A stretch of 64,000 bases of DNA. It comes from Incurvaria masculella. Its lineage: Eukaryota > Arthropoda > Insecta > Lepidoptera > Incurvariidae. Under the pieces are notes generated by a model. The model ran no database searches and was not told the origin of the DNA. It saw nothing but the letters and a program-made list of their open reading frames with translations. This document shows positions 1 through 11,545 of this stretch, piece after piece. Position 1 is the first letter of the stretch; every line of letters begins with the position of its first letter. The stretch is from positions 620,001 through 684,000 of the forward strand of contig OX335655.1 of the NCBI GenBank assembly GCA_946894095.1, read 5' to 3'. A program made the translations under genes and the position numbers.

Positions 1-360
1 TGAGTTGGATAAGTGCATTTCGTCACGAATGCGGGCTGCTTTATGGTTCGGAACCCATGTAAAACTGTAGGTCCCTTTACCCTACAAGATGGTAGGGTTT
101 AATCCCGCCCGGATTGGTACCATCGCATTGGATGAAAATATGGTCGAAGCGGCAATAAAACATTGACCGTGTTTCCATCCAGTTCAATGTAGCCGTGCTT
201 ATAAAGGGAAGGTCCTGGCATGGCAACTTATTCCTTCGGAAATGTGGTGTATTGGGCTAATATCATATTATATATAATATATATAATAAATAAATAAATA
301 AATAAATCATAACGGTAGTTGTACTCGTATGTGGTATTAGCCATCCATGTCAGGTTGCAC
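1..360 (+). repeat. SINE copy, 5' end outside window
   Basis: This is the body and 3' end of the tRNA-related SINE seen many times here. Landmarks are GGTAGGGTTTAATCCCGCCC, GGTCGAAGCGGCAAT, GGTCCTGGCATGG and a tail ending in a TTAGCCATCCATGTCAGGTTG-like motif. A (TAAA)n tract at 285-308 interrupts the body shortly before the tail. The tRNA-like head lies beyond the left edge. Confidence 0.75.
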
Positions 361-374
361 AAAAAACAGTTATT

Positions 375-632
375 TTTAATGTGACTAGACATGGATTCTC
401 ATACCACACATACTGTCATGATATTAGTCCAATTCATCTCATGGGAACTAGGTGCCATGCCAAGACCTTCCTTTCATTGCACAACTAGGTACATAGAACT
501 GAAAGAGAAACTTGGCCAATTTTTCATTGCCGTTTCGACCATCGTTCATTAAATGCAATGGTACTAACCTGGGCGGGATTAACGCTACCACCCATATAGT
601 TAGTAAGAAAGGGGACCAACAATGGTAACTTG
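375..632 (-). repeat. SINE copy, inverted against the previous one
   Basis: Read on the minus strand this matches the body of the same SINE: tail motif at 375-400, AGGTGCCATGCCAAGACC complement at 450-470, and the GGGCGGGATTAACG block at 571-590. It sits tail-to-tail with the copy at 1-360. Confidence 0.7.
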
Positions 633-1440
633 AGAACTACTTATCCCATTTTGATGCGGTTTGTATCATCTTACAGCTTGAATCTCTGCATCGTTTGCCA
701 GCTGCTTATTATCGCGCTAAAACACTTTAAGGGTGAGCAGTGGGGTTAAATACCGAAGTATAAGAAATCTGATTATAATTCGGTTTTTAGTCGGAACTTA
801 ATGCGGGCAGAGCCGCCAAACTAGATAATGCGATCTTATTTGTCGGTGACATTTGTATCTGCCAGTTCTTTTAAATGGGGCTCTAAACCCATCGCTTAAC
901 ATTTTGATGTTTATATTTAAGTTTTTCATTTTCATGTCTTTAAATTGAATCCAAGACATGCAAGTTTTATTTTTATGTTGTTGCCTTTAGTAAAAAATTA
1001 AGTTGAGAGCCACAGGGCTACATGGTTTGTAGCTACATTTATAAAATTAATAAGCTACTTTAGTTCCTACCAATTCACTTTCAGGCACTGAAACACTCCC
1101 GCGTGGTATTGGATATGTTTTATCCCATAAAACGTTACCTTTACACGAAGTCCCATCGTTTCTCTTTCGAGAAGTTAACTCATTCCGCACCCTTCATCGA
1201 GACTGGAGAGATCGGAAATAGATAACGAGGCAAGCTGAAAAACTTGGGCTATAAAAATACAATTCCCGTCGCGCGCACTCACTAAACTCACATTACGGCG
1301 GGCTCTAATTAAAAAGTAATTAAATCGAGAGCGGGAGAAAAAGAGAGAAAGAGACGCCACTTAACTGATACTAATAAGATCGTCAAACAATTACTACCGG
1401 CGGCTTATCCTTCGGAATCTCCTAAAAAAGGTCAGAGCGA
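633..1440. other. Upstream flank, nothing recognised
   Basis: Mixed-composition DNA with only short chance reading frames. No domain, RNA gene or repeat family was recognised. Confidence 0.5.
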
Positions 1441-1830
1441 TAGAGACGGCACTTAACCCGTCCGCCGCCCGCGAGCGAGCGAGAGCGGGCACCTTTTCTA
1501 TTTAACTTTTAATTTATACTCATTCCTTTATATCTTTTATTGCCTCACCCGTAGCGACTACCTAATACGCTGCGAGGTGTTTCCCCTAATTAAATTCCCC
1601 CCCCCCCCTCCCCCGCGCGGGGCGGCCCCGCCAGCCCGCTCGCCGGCGGCCCCGCCAGCCCGCTCGCCGGCGGCCCCGCCAGCCCGCTCGCCGGCGGCCC
1701 CGCCAGCCCGCTCGCCGGCGGCGCGGACCAATGGCGGCGCGGCGAGGGGTGCGGCCGCCATCGCGCAGGGCGGGGCGGGAGCGGTTGCCCCACGCGGGGG
1801 AACTCAGTCCGACGAGATCGCCGATAGAGC
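1441..1830. promoter_or_regulatory. GC/CpG-rich island upstream of unc-4
   Basis: A CpG-dense block standing out sharply from AT-rich surroundings, with GAGCGAGCGAGAG-type runs, a poly-C stretch near 1600-1614 and the 24-bp minisatellite. It lies about 2.5 kb before unc-4 exon 1. A distal promoter or regulatory island is an inference from composition only. Confidence 0.3.
1622..1717. repeat. 24-bp GC-rich minisatellite, 4 copies
   Basis: Four perfect tandem copies of a 24-base unit starting GCGGCCCCGCCAGCCCG and ending CTCGCCG. Because 24 is divisible by 3, the array is open in several frames on both strands, which produces Ala/Pro/Arg-rich and Gly/Ala-rich frames (for example + strand 1577-1912). 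I regard these as composition artefacts rather than genes. Confidence 0.9.
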
Positions 1831-2683
1831 TGTCACGTCGCGGACGCTACGATTCCTGACGTCTTTATTATTATTTATGTCAATTAGGTTATTACTTATT
1901 ACGCCCGCCTAATGGAATTAAAATTGGCCGTGGAGATAATTGCTTTTTTTTTTTTCGTTGGTCGCTTATGATTTATCAATGTCGAAACGATAATCTGACT
2001 CGTGCCGGCGGCGTCGATGGTGTTACGGAATGATTGATTATATTTACGTACGTTGGTTACGTTCCCTAGCCGTAAGGCATGTTTTGATCGTAACTAATAA
2101 TTGCAACCTGAAAGCGGAGCATCGAGCCGTAATCTACTTGGGTATTTACACTAATGACGATACCCGTAAGCTTTCAATGCTAATAAAACAGTATTCCTAC
2201 TTATATTAAAGAGTTATCGTAAAGACTTATTCTTCTGTCTTATTCCGATTGGTTAGGTTAACAGACACAAAACTTAACTGTTATTAAGAATATCTAAGAA
2301 GTGTCATTTGGTTTTTAACGTGTTTGCCTTATTATTTGATCTAAATACAATAAAGTGTAAGCACATGCGCGTGGAACAAATGCGAGTACCTTCCTACCTT
2401 CCTTTACTTCAGCCACAAAACCTTTGAGTTGTTTTGAGTTTGATGAAGAACATACCTATCCAATACCTTATAACTAACCTAACATAACACATATTTTATT
2501 ATTAAGGTTATTAAAACCAGCTTTAAACTTCTGTAAAGTGAGATATATCTGATAATGGGCATTATTCGTGGTATTTTAATTGCATACTAGGTACAGTAAG
2601 TATAACATGACTTACATTATCTCAAAAGATTTTTGCAGAATTGCCTTTCTTAATTTAATGTATGTATAATGTAATTTAACATA
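1831..2683. other. Upstream flank, nothing recognised
   Basis: AT-rich sequence with poly-T runs and no supported gene, RNA or clear repeat. Confidence 0.5.
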
Positions 2684-3235
2684 TGTGTGTGCGGCCAATC
2701 GGTGGGATCGCTTGGGCACCACGGCCTTTCATGTACCAGGAGTGCCGGGAGGTTCTCCCGCCATGCCGACATCAACCGTATACCCAGCGTTCTCGAGCCG
2801 GTTGGCTTGGTCCGAGACGACGGAAAGCGGGCAGATGGCATGTCCTTGCTGCCATGGAAGCAAGGGAGGGCTCTTGTCTGGGATGTCACATGCGCGGATA
2901 CCTTAGCCCCTTGTCACAAAGGCGGCTCTTGTCAGGAAGCTGGCTATGCCGCGACAAAGGCGCAAACCGTAAAACATAGAAAGTAACGTGACATTAAAGA
3001 AAATTACGAGTTTGTCGCTTTTGCCGTGTAGACCCTTAGGGCATGGAGCCCGGACGCCAAAGAACTGGTACAGCAGTTGGGCAAACTGCTCATTGTGGAG
3101 TCTGGAGACCGTGTCGTGCCAGAGCGTTCCTTACCCAAAACATAAGTTTGGCCATTCAGCGGGGGAACGCTGCTTCGGTCATTGGGACAATGCCAACAGT
3201 CCCAATGGAGGAGCTATTTATTTTAAAAATAATTA
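2684..3235 (+). pseudogene. Decayed C-terminal domain of a retrotransposon-like protein
   Basis: One frame (2687-2986) reads a Cys/His cluster of the form CG..GHHGLSC..SAGR..RH, then [17 protein letters not shown] and [10 protein letters not shown]. After in-frame stops the protein trace continues with [13 protein letters not shown], and after a frameshift near 3115 with [19 protein letters not shown] recall this motif order as the C-terminal region of a very common class of insect mobile-element ORFs, but cannot name the family with certainty. At least two stops and one frameshift show it is dead. It is 5'-truncated and has no reverse transcriptase part here. The 3' end runs into T-rich sequence after 3220. 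Confidence 0.6.
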
Positions 3236-3990
3236 TTTAGTTTTATTTTCTGTTTTTTCTTCTTATTAGTCCTTTTTGTCCTTTTTCCTATTAAATATAC
3301 CTAATTTCCTAAAAATTTAATGATATTTTTGCAATTAATACCAGTACAAGATAATACGCACTTTAGTAACAAAGACCCTCTAAGTGTCGAATAAAATAAA
3401 TCAGCATATTTCAAAGCAGGTATTTAGGTAAGGGTACCTTTAATATGAGACACGTTTATGAATACATTAAATCTATCTAGATTCTACCTAACAATTTCCT
3501 ACCTCATTTTGCGGGCGATATTGCTAGCAAGCAATTTCTCTCGTTTACCTAAATCCACACCGCTCTCTCGTCGTCATACCCGGACGAAGTAGCGATTTGC
3601 GGAGATTATGATTCGTGCTGGTATGTTCTATAAACAACACATCGACGCCAATATAAATGTATACGAACTAGATTGCATTGACATTGTCAAATAATGTCGG
3701 CGATGTTGCCACAACTATACGGTTCACTTTAACGGAATAGTCGCTTTCAGTTAGCAATCATAAAGTGTTGGAAAAGTGTTAACACTGCCAAGTGCTATAG
3801 AATCATTATTTAACCGAGTTGGTAATGACAGAGGGTTATATTTTACTTGCTGCTTTAAAAAACTTGTTCCCTTGTTCTTCTGGCTCCCCGGAAAAGAAAT
3901 AAATCGTCCAAATAATTATAATCGATTGTAGGCGGTGGGAATAAGGTTTATTAGCAATGCGCTCGCCGGGCAGTCAGTTAGGATGTTGTA
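3236..3990. other. unc-4 5' flank
   Basis: Mostly unique-looking sequence directly upstream of the GC-rich promoter block. Initiator-like TTCAGTT occurs near 3746. Nothing else is recognised. Confidence 0.4.
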
Positions 3991-4004
3991 CGGGCGGCAG
4001 GGCT

Positions 4005-4200
4005 GCACGCCTGGCGTGAAGTGGGAGGGAGCTCCGCCCCCGCGCCCCGCCCTCGCCCCCTCCCCACCACCGCCGGGCGAGCGCCCCGCCACACGCGCAG
4101 TGCCGCTCCGTGCTCGCGCGATCCCGACCGCTCGCCGCGAACCCGTCGAAATCAATACAAAACAATTGAACAAAAAAATTACGTCGAGTGATCAGTGCGT
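4005..4200 (+). promoter_or_regulatory. Candidate unc-4 promoter region
   Basis: A GC-rich block (4020-4145) is followed by GATCAGTGCG at 4189-4198, which fits the arthropod initiator TCAGT; a start at the A near 4193 would give a 5' UTR of about 365 bases to the ATG at 4559. No TATA box is visible at the expected distance. Placement is inference. Confidence 0.3.
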
Positions 4201-4402
4201 AAAGTTGCAGGAACACGTTTCCGGATACGGTGAAAATTTGTGACTGTGCTTTAATTGGGTCTAGAATTATGTAAACACGCGAGTGGTCATTTCGCCGGGG
4301 TTCGACAATGAGTCGTCGGAAGTGGCTTATCTTGGCAAAATTATGACGGATGTGGACTGAAAATTCTGATGCGGTAAAGCGTAAGAGAAGCGCGCGAACG
4401 CC

Positions 4403-4465
4403 ATGGACAACGGACGGCGGCTCGCCGGAGATTTCAAATTCGAATTTAGAACAGTAAGCTTGTGA
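4403..4465 (+). CDS. Upstream ORF of unc-4, 20 codons
   Basis: ATG in a good context (CGCCATGGAC) opens a 20-codon frame beginning MDNGRRLAGDFKFEF and ending with TGA at 4463-4465. It is in the same frame as the main ATG at 4559 and lies 93 bases before it. It could be a regulatory uORF. Alternatively it could be a true N-terminus with a short intron, since a GTAAGC donor-like site follows codon 17 at 4454; but the nearest acceptor-like AGs (4544, 4553) do not keep the main frame. I therefore favour a uORF, with low confidence that it is translated. Confidence 0.3.
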   Translation: MDNGRRLAGDFKFEFRTVSL

Positions 4466-4558
4466 CTGCGCCGCGCCCATCGATATCGATTGCGGCCTTT
4501 TCCGGTCGATTTATCTATTTTTTTTGGAAAAATATCGTCGGAAGGGAAAATAGGCGGG

Positions 4559-4808
4559 ATGGTGCTCGAAGCGGGGGCGCTGCCGCCGCCGCTGCTGTAC
4601 GCGGCGGCGGCGCAGGCAGCGGCACACCTGGGCGCTGCTCCGCGCCCGCCGGCATGGCCCCCCTTCTTTGGCTCGTTCTTCGGAGTGCCGCCGCCGTTCC
4701 TGACCCGACCGCGACTGCCCGGCTCCCTGGGGCCGCAGCTGGGAGCGATGCGGGCGCCGCATGGACCTCCGAGCGAGGATTCCAACGAGGACGGTGGTAG
4801 TAATAAAG
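4559..4808 (+). CDS. unc-4: unc-4 homeobox gene, coding exon 1
   Basis: Codes for the first 83 residues and one base of codon 84 of the homeobox transcription factor continued at 54867. The start is the first ATG after the in-frame stop at 4463, with G at -3 and +4. The peptide is low-complexity: an Ala run (YAAAAQAAAH), a Pro/aromatic stretch (WPPFFGSFFGVPPPF) and an acidic Ser/Gly end (EDSNEDGGSNK). The exon ends in AAAG before the donor GTACGT at 4809, phase 1, which joins the phase of exon 2 exactly to form Gly. No domain can be assigned from exon 1 alone; the identity rests on exon 2. UNC-4/UNCX proteins are nuclear, sequence-specific regulators, chiefly of neuronal identity. CpG content is far above that of the adjacent intron. 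Confidence 0.75.
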
Positions 4809-5199
4809 GTACGTGGTTAAGGACCATATACGAGACTAAAGATGTCAACTATACTTTGTTTAAATGTTATCTAGTTCTATCAGCACAGTTTTAGTAAACT
4901 CGACTTTAATGTTAAGTGTTATCAGAACAACCATTCGGTTGCAATAGCTGTATGATCTAGTAAAACCATTTCTATGGTAATTTAAGCTACACTAACGTTT
5001 AATTTAGGCATACAGAAAGGGTACTTTAACTACGAAAATACATGTCTAGTAATTTGAATCATGTATAAGTTGGCACTATGTACCTGATATAGCTGAATTT
5101 GGCAAATAATTTTAAAAATAAACATTTTAGTAACTGGTGCCAGACTCTTGGGCTTTCCCTTTTTTTACCCGATATTTTGGTTGCGGTGGCACGAATTTG
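4809..5199. other. Intron 1 start, no repeat recognised
   Basis: AT-rich intron sequence directly after exon 1; nothing further seen. Confidence 0.5.
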
Positions 5200-5400
5200 G
5201 TTTTGCACGTTTGGCAAGGATTCGTCCGTTAGTGGTTCGGTGCTATCGCATTGAATAGAAGCGGCAATGAAAATTGTCCGTGCTTTTCTTGCATTTCAAT
5301 GTAACTGTGCAATAAACGAACGGTCCTAGAATGGTACGTACTTCTTATCAGATATGCTAATATCATGACAGTTGTGTGGTATTAGCTATCCATTTAAATC
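5200..5400 (+). repeat. Degenerate SINE copy
   Basis: Recognisable by GAAGCGGCAATGAAAATTG, a GGTCCTAGAATGG motif and a tail reading GTGTGGTATTAGCTATCCAT. It is much more diverged than the other copies. Confidence 0.55.
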
Positions 5401-6964
5401 ATATTAAAAATATTTTAAATAAATGCAAGTATCCATATTTAATTCATCTCATTCTGAAGTAATTTAGTTTTTTTGACAATAAAAGTTTCTCCGATAGTAT
5501 TGCTGTAATTTCACTTAACGTATTTTTCATTCTTCGGTGGAATGTTGATTTAAAGCTTTGCTTTTCTTCTGCTAAATCTTCATAGAAATCGGAGAGTGAG
5601 AACATGTGTAATCTTCCGTCTACATAATTCCGTGGTATTTTAACCAATTGTATTTAATGATCTCACAAAATAAGACGTATAGGTAAAATTCGGTTGAAAA
5701 CCATTTTTATTATTTTATTAATTTATAGATAATACGATCAAATGTATTTGCACCCAAAACATTGTTTAAAATATATTTTTGCAATTATGCGAACAAAGCT
5801 TACCAAATGTTAAATATTTTCGTTTAAACTCGTCATAAATTCTACATATTAATTGTTAACATTCGTCGTAATCGTATTTGAAAGGAAAACTGTTAACTGA
5901 TCAATGCGGTAAACATAGCCACGGCATGATAACGTATTTCATTGCCCTTATTTTTTTAAATTATAATACAATGATGAAACCGTATTACAATTTCATTGAT
6001 AACCGAAGTGAAAAGATTATGTGACGGAGGATCGATTACCAACCGCATCTATACGCCTACCTACCTTTTATTTTGTTGAATGTGAGCTACATATTTTATT
6101 TATTCATTTATTTATTTATTCAACAGCGTTATATAGAGTCAGTTTTAAAATGGTTCTTAGTCTAAGGATTGTGGCCAATAATAGGATTCCATTGATCATA
6201 TTAACGACTTCCTTGCCGTGCTGGTACCTACCCAACATTTTTATACGCAAATGCTCGAAATTACTGTTAGACCTGCTGAAATAATGGGGATGTCCTAAAA
6301 AGGAAATCAAATTAGCCATCCGTAACCTTTAACATTAATAAGTTTGGATAGGTAGGTACGTTATTTTATTTCTTTATTTATGGATACATTTTGTTCAAGC
6401 AACAGTTATCAGGTCTAAGAAATCTACAATATGCGTACCTTTATTGCGAAGACAGATTTTAACGAAGAAAGATCTGTCTAGTAATGCTTCATGAATCTCT
6501 TGGTTCGAATTGCAGTGAACTTCATGACTACTAAGTTAAATTTAAACTTCGTTGTATTCTGGCAACGCAGTATTAAACATTATCATATTCATATGATTTA
6601 TTTCATACCCAATCAGTAGTAATTGTTTCATAAAATAAATTTTGGGTAGGTATCTACTAGATTTCTTATTTAGGTTTTTTATGTATGACTGGACCTGTAA
6701 TCTTCTACTGTAAATATATGCATGATCTTATTGAATATAGCATACTGCCATCAATGAGGCTACGATAAATAAAAACCCAAGCCTACAGACATTTTAATTT
6801 AGATCGAAAATATGCGCCGGTGATAAATGAAACATGAATCTATCAACAACGAAAAAAATCCTCCGAAATAGCTGCGGCATTTTCGAACGAAATTGTAATA
6901 ACCAAAAAAAAGTGTGAGGTGTGAAGAGTCGGCCTAACGAGCGTAATCTTCGTGTTATAAGTTA
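5401..6964. other. Intron 1, AT-rich, nothing recognised
   Basis: Contains an (ATTT)n tract near 6089-6121. The short reading frames here show no family resemblance. Confidence 0.5.
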
Positions 6965-7135
6965 TTCGATGTCACCTCCCGCTGGGCGAGGCTCTTTGCC
7001 GAGGTGCCGAGGCGCGAGGCGTCGGCACTTCGCGCGTCCCCCCCGCACCGCGCGCCGCCTCGCCACCTCGCCCCCCGCCGCGCCTCGACGCGCCGCCGAA
7101 ACTATCGATACACCTCCGCGGCGAGATCTCTATCG
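6965..7135. promoter_or_regulatory. GC/CpG-rich island in intron 1
   Basis: Dense CpG block (GCGCGCCGCCTCGCC-type sequence) in an AT-rich intron, 2.2 kb after exon 1. It could be an alternative promoter or enhancer. Frames through it are Arg/Ala/Pro-rich on both strands, as expected from composition. Confidence 0.25.
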
Positions 7136-7739
7136 AACCTTTGACGGCACTGCGCTGCTTCACTTCTGACGTGTGGATTTCTATTAAAGTGAAATGTAAT
7201 AACGTTATTTTCGAGGTCAATTTTCGTTATGCTGGCTGGCGTTTGTAGGTCTATCATTTTGAGTAGGGAGGCACTTGCTCCTGTGGCAGTTACTTACAAT
7301 TACTTACAGGTGCCAAATTAGTAGGTTAATAAAGAAAGAAACGTGATAATAATTATGAATATTATATTATTTCATTTAGGTTCGTAACATGTTTATTTTA
7401 ATCAGTTTATTTAGAACAAAAGCTAAAGAGTTAGAAGTCGATGAAATTGTCGATGAGTCATCCATTTTTTTAAATAGTATTTTGTATATATTATATTATA
7501 TTGACTTGATACACTTCATCTGTGTCAAAATTGACGAAGGCTCTGTACACCCGATGTAGATGCTAAGTTGACGAAGGCGTTTACACCCGAAAAACCTCGC
7601 TTGGTATAAATACTCAATATTTATGTGTAAGGTTATTAGGTTAAGTAATTTATAATTTCACATTGTGGGTTGTTGTTTACTCATTGTTCTTAGTTCTTTG
7701 CCTCAGACGGTTCTACCAAAGATGCAAGTTTTGGCAGTA

Positions 7740-7845
7740 GCATTTAGGTATGATATTATATTATATTTTATATAATATATTAAAATAAATATATATTTTA
7801 AATATATATTTATAAATAAACATATATTTTATATTATATTATACT
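7740..7845. repeat. AT-only palindromic tract
   Basis: About 100 bases of interleaved TATTATAT, TATAATAT and AAATATATATTT, strongly self-complementary. Confidence 0.6.
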
Positions 7846-7988
7846 CGTAGACCAGTTTCTTTGCGGGTCAATTAATTTGTGACATGACTTATTGTAGTTT
7901 GACTACCAGAAGTTGAATAAATAAATGACATGTAATGAAATGAACACAGACCTCTGCCATGAAAGGCGAGTCCGCGCCTCTATGAGCT

Positions 7989-8491
7989 ATAATAATAATA
8001 ATAATATAAGCCTTTATTCAGACACAGAATTTTTACAATACTTCTATATCTTATAGTTACGACTCTGGTGAGTCTGTGACACCAACAACCCGGTCTGTTT
8101 GCCCAACTTTGGCAAAGGCCTCCTCCATTTCTTTCCACTCTACTCTGTCCCTTCCTAGTCCATGTTTTCCCTGCCGTGATCTTTATTTCGTCTGCCCACC
8201 TTCGGAATTGTCTGCCTCGATTTCTTTTCCCATTTCTTGGGTACCAAAATAGAATTTTTTTGTTCCATTTTTCAGTACCTCTTATTATATGGCCTGTCCA
8301 TTTCCACTTTAATTTTCTTATTTCTATTGTGACGTATTCAAATTTCGTGCGTTTTCTGATAGTTTTGTTACTTATTCTGTCAGACTTCCTTATGCTCAGC
8401 ATGCTTCTTTCCATTGCTGTCTGACAGGTTTTCAGTTTCCTATTTTGCGCTTTAGTGAGTGCCCATGTTTGGCAGCAATATGTTAGGCTAA
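7989..8491 (-). mobile_element. 5'-truncated RTE-type LINE, with target-site duplication
   Basis: On the minus strand the sequence reads the 3' end of an RTE-class LINE protein: MERSMLSIRKSDR, KLKWKWTGHI, RGRQFRRWADEIK and KTWTRKGQSR, a well-known RTE C-terminal motif order, ending in an (AAT)n tail at 7990-8010. A perfect 12-base duplication (CCTCTATGAGCT) flanks it at 7977-7988 and 8492-8503, so the boundaries are firm. The upstream part (YGC.TWALTKAQNRKL) lies at 8430-8480. A frameshift near the end separates the last residues (EEAFAKVGQ). The bulk of the endonuclease and reverse transcriptase is missing, as in typical dead-on-arrival insertions. Confidence 0.85.
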
Positions 8492-8503
8492 CCTCTATGA
8501 GCT

Positions 8504-8877
8504 AAGTGCCGTCTAAATGTATTGTTAGTATATTTTATTTTAGTCTGGCAACCCCCCTACGCAAAGCTTCCTTGAGAATGTTAATTCTACTGCATGTATA
8601 ATGTACCTAAATTATTGGTTTCAATTAAATTGCGAGTACTTTTTCAAACTTTAATCTACCGGAAATGTTTGTTTACAACAAACATTCTGAGTGAATACCA
8701 CAGTTAAAATATTGATTCACTTTGTAAATACCCAAATGGTTTTGTGGTTAGAATTTCTGTTGTTCGGTTTTGATAGTTCCCTGACTGGAACTAAAACAGA
8801 AACTTAGTTGCTACCTACCAAGTATGTTTAATCGTCTTCCGTTTTTAATTGGAATATTAAAAGGAAATTAATATATA
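8504..8877. other. Intron 1, nothing recognised
   Basis: Unique-looking AT-rich sequence. Confidence 0.5.
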
Positions 8878-9672
8878 CTAGCGGCCCGTCCCGGCTTTGC
8901 ACGGGCATAATATCATTTAAAAAAATATTATTTCGACACAATGATACACAAATAAAACCTTTTTACGTAGAGTTCCTACATTGAAATAAAGGAAAATAAA
9001 AAAAAACTTAGATATTTTTATTAGTTGATTATTAGATATTTGAGAAATAATAAATTTAAAGTGCTATAGGAAGAACCGAGGCCTCTGACGCACTATTTAT
9101 AGGCACGCTCCCGCCGCCCGGCCGGCCGGTACCGCCGCAAACGCTACGTCCCGCAATTTTTAAATCTGTAATATCTTCGAAAATATTCATTTAAATCGTA
9201 TGCTTTAAAGGGCCATATAGATCTATTTTAAGTCAACAATGTATTTAAGGTATTTAATTGGATAAGGATTAATGCTGTATTGGTTAAAATCGCTTCGAAA
9301 ATTTGCCATTATTTATCGTAAAAAGTAAATGACAAAAAATGTTATTGTGGGATATGCATAAGAGATAGACATATACCATCGCGGCATTTTCTGTAGATCT
9401 TTTCAATGTGTACAATACTTAGTACATTATTTTGATAAATCTCGTAGGGTTCAGCCTGCGTTTGCACGACATCACATTGGAAAACTCAAAAATAACAATA
9501 TTTCTCCACTATTTAATGGATGTTATTATACACATAAACCTTCATCTTTAATCACTCTATCTATTTAAAAAAACCGCATCAAAATCCGTTGCGTAGTTTT
9601 AAAGATTTAAGCATACATAGGGATATAGTGATATAGGGACAGAGAAAGCGACTTTGTTTTATACTATGTAGT
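8878..9672 (+). repeat. Long interspersed repeat (family Z), near full length
   Basis: Starts with CTAGCGGCCCGTCCCGGC and ends near TTTATACTATGTAGT. The same sequence lies in the opposite orientation at 29960-30783, matching exactly over long stretches (for example the block around 9255-9305). A GC core (CCGGCCGGCCGGTACCGCCGC) sits in the middle. No protein is encoded. The ends resemble ubiquitous arthropod non-autonomous elements, but I cannot assign a superfamily. Confidence 0.75.
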
Positions 9673-11403
9673 GATGATGATGATTGGTAAAGCCATTTGA
9701 AGGAAATGTTCCTATAAACAAAGATATTAATTTACTTAAGTTGCGAAAAAATAAGTTAATTTTATCAGTTGTTTTATAATTATGTATTTCAAAATGATCG
9801 GGCATCTATGTATGCCATGCCTAATCACCGATATGTGTTTTAGAAGTTTTTCAAGTTATAATTGCAGAAGCTTAAGAATTATTTAATATATTTTTTAGGG
9901 AACCGTAAAGATGTGAAATCAAACTGGTAAAAGCACTAATTATTCGTCCGTCCTTCTTTACAGTTATCTGTTCGTCCATCTGTATTCACGTCCGTACGTA
10001 TTGCTCGTCTGTCCGTTACAACAGAAGCCTAAGTCCGCTGATAGATAACTCCTGGATCGCTAATTTACGAGCGTTAGCGTTATGAGATAACCCCGGAGTG
10101 GGAATTTAACTCGGATTTAAACGTTAAGGATTGTAGGTATCGATAACGCGACGCAATCGTTGGCATTTACTCCATAAATCGGAGTTATTGGATTTTTCGA
10201 AAGAGCTGAGTGTGGTATTATATTTATACGAGTTTCTTAGGATATGTACCAACCGTATAGTGAAGTTGTGCATGTGAAATATCAGCTAGGTTTTCAAATA
10301 TGGTATTGTATTGAGATTTTTAGGAAAAACCGATGAGCTGAGAGACCAAAGGTACTCCGAAAAGCTAAATCCACCTTACCTCGCGGAACCAGGCACCATA
10401 CCGGCAGATTTGTCCGAGGCAACGAAAAATCAGCGCTGATCTAATGATGACTGAGATACTAAGAGATTACCGGAGCCTTATCTTGAAAGTGTGCATCAGA
10501 AATATTTGCTTCGAATATGGTATTATATAACCCTCAAAAAATCCTGCAGAAACCTACATGCATAATACTGACAAACATTGTTGTAATCATACATTATGTT
10601 TAATAAGGATAAACATCCTCGCAAGCAAAAAGCATTGAGTATTTTTTTCAAGTACAATTTAAAAATACTAAAAAAAATAGCTGAATGTACGGGCAAAAAA
10701 ATCTTGCTAAAGGAAGGAAATAAAAAACGTTTTCGGTACTTACCCACAATGTATGATTGTCTAAAAATGTAATAAATATTATTAACACTTAGCTTATACA
10801 GTCTACGAAATATAAAGGATTAAACTTTTTCAGTTTTTGGTTGCACACACTATCATTAAGGTTAACACCGACTAATAAAATTTTTGGGTATACATATAAT
10901 TTTAACACGTGCGAAATTCATTATTAATGACAAGTTCTCTAGTAAGTGTTGTTAAGACATTGAGCGTACCTACACATATTTTGATATGATCGTACACTGT
11001 TTTGAGGACTAATATAAACGATACATTCGTTTTCAATATTGACTAGGAGTGTAATATAAGATGGATATTTTCAACGAATTGTTGAAAATAACGAAACTAC
11101 AAATTGATATCCTGGCTTAATTACTTATTTTTATTACATTTAATGTGAACTGATACTTCGACCATTAGTTTTTGTAAAAAATACGGTTGGAACAACGGTT
11201 AGTTAGTACTTAATTAGTTGCTTTACATTTTAAGGAAAATGACCATTTTAAAAGCTCCTTGATCGAAGTACTTACAAACGCATATGACATAGTTTTCTAA
11301 ATCTATCTAATCTAAAATAAAAAATATGTTTGCCGTACATAAATCATAATTTAGTAAATTTAAAAGTAGGCGATTAATACCGAAAGAAAAATGTTAGTTC
11401 TAA
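9673..11403. other. Intron 1, mostly nothing recognised
   Basis: A short SINE-related remnant (GAGACCAAAGGTACTC and GGCACCATACCGGCAG) lies at 10345-10415. The rest is AT-rich with no supported feature. Confidence 0.45.
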
Positions 11404-11545
11404 TAAAAAAAAAATTATTTATTTATTAAGGAGAAGAAACAGAAAACAGGTACACATTACAAAGGTATGAATAATAAAAAAATAAAAGACATTACTGTAC
11501 CAGCCTCCACTAAACTTCCCTCGAGAACATACAATAAAGAAATAT
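11404..11545 (-). repeat. Possible LINE 3' tail
   Basis: The minus strand ends in a TAAATAAATAA(T)n-type tail following sequence that resembles LINE 3' untranslated regions. Weak evidence. Confidence 0.25.

Noticed and set aside
1558..1912. Gly/Ala- and Pro/Ala-rich frames on both strands
   Set aside because: They follow from the 24-bp repeat unit and high GC; both strands are open at once and no domain or splice context supports either.
3916..4894. Long minus-strand frames opposite unc-4 exon 1
   Set aside because: GC-rich shadow frames; the + strand frame has correct splice phase to the homeobox exon.
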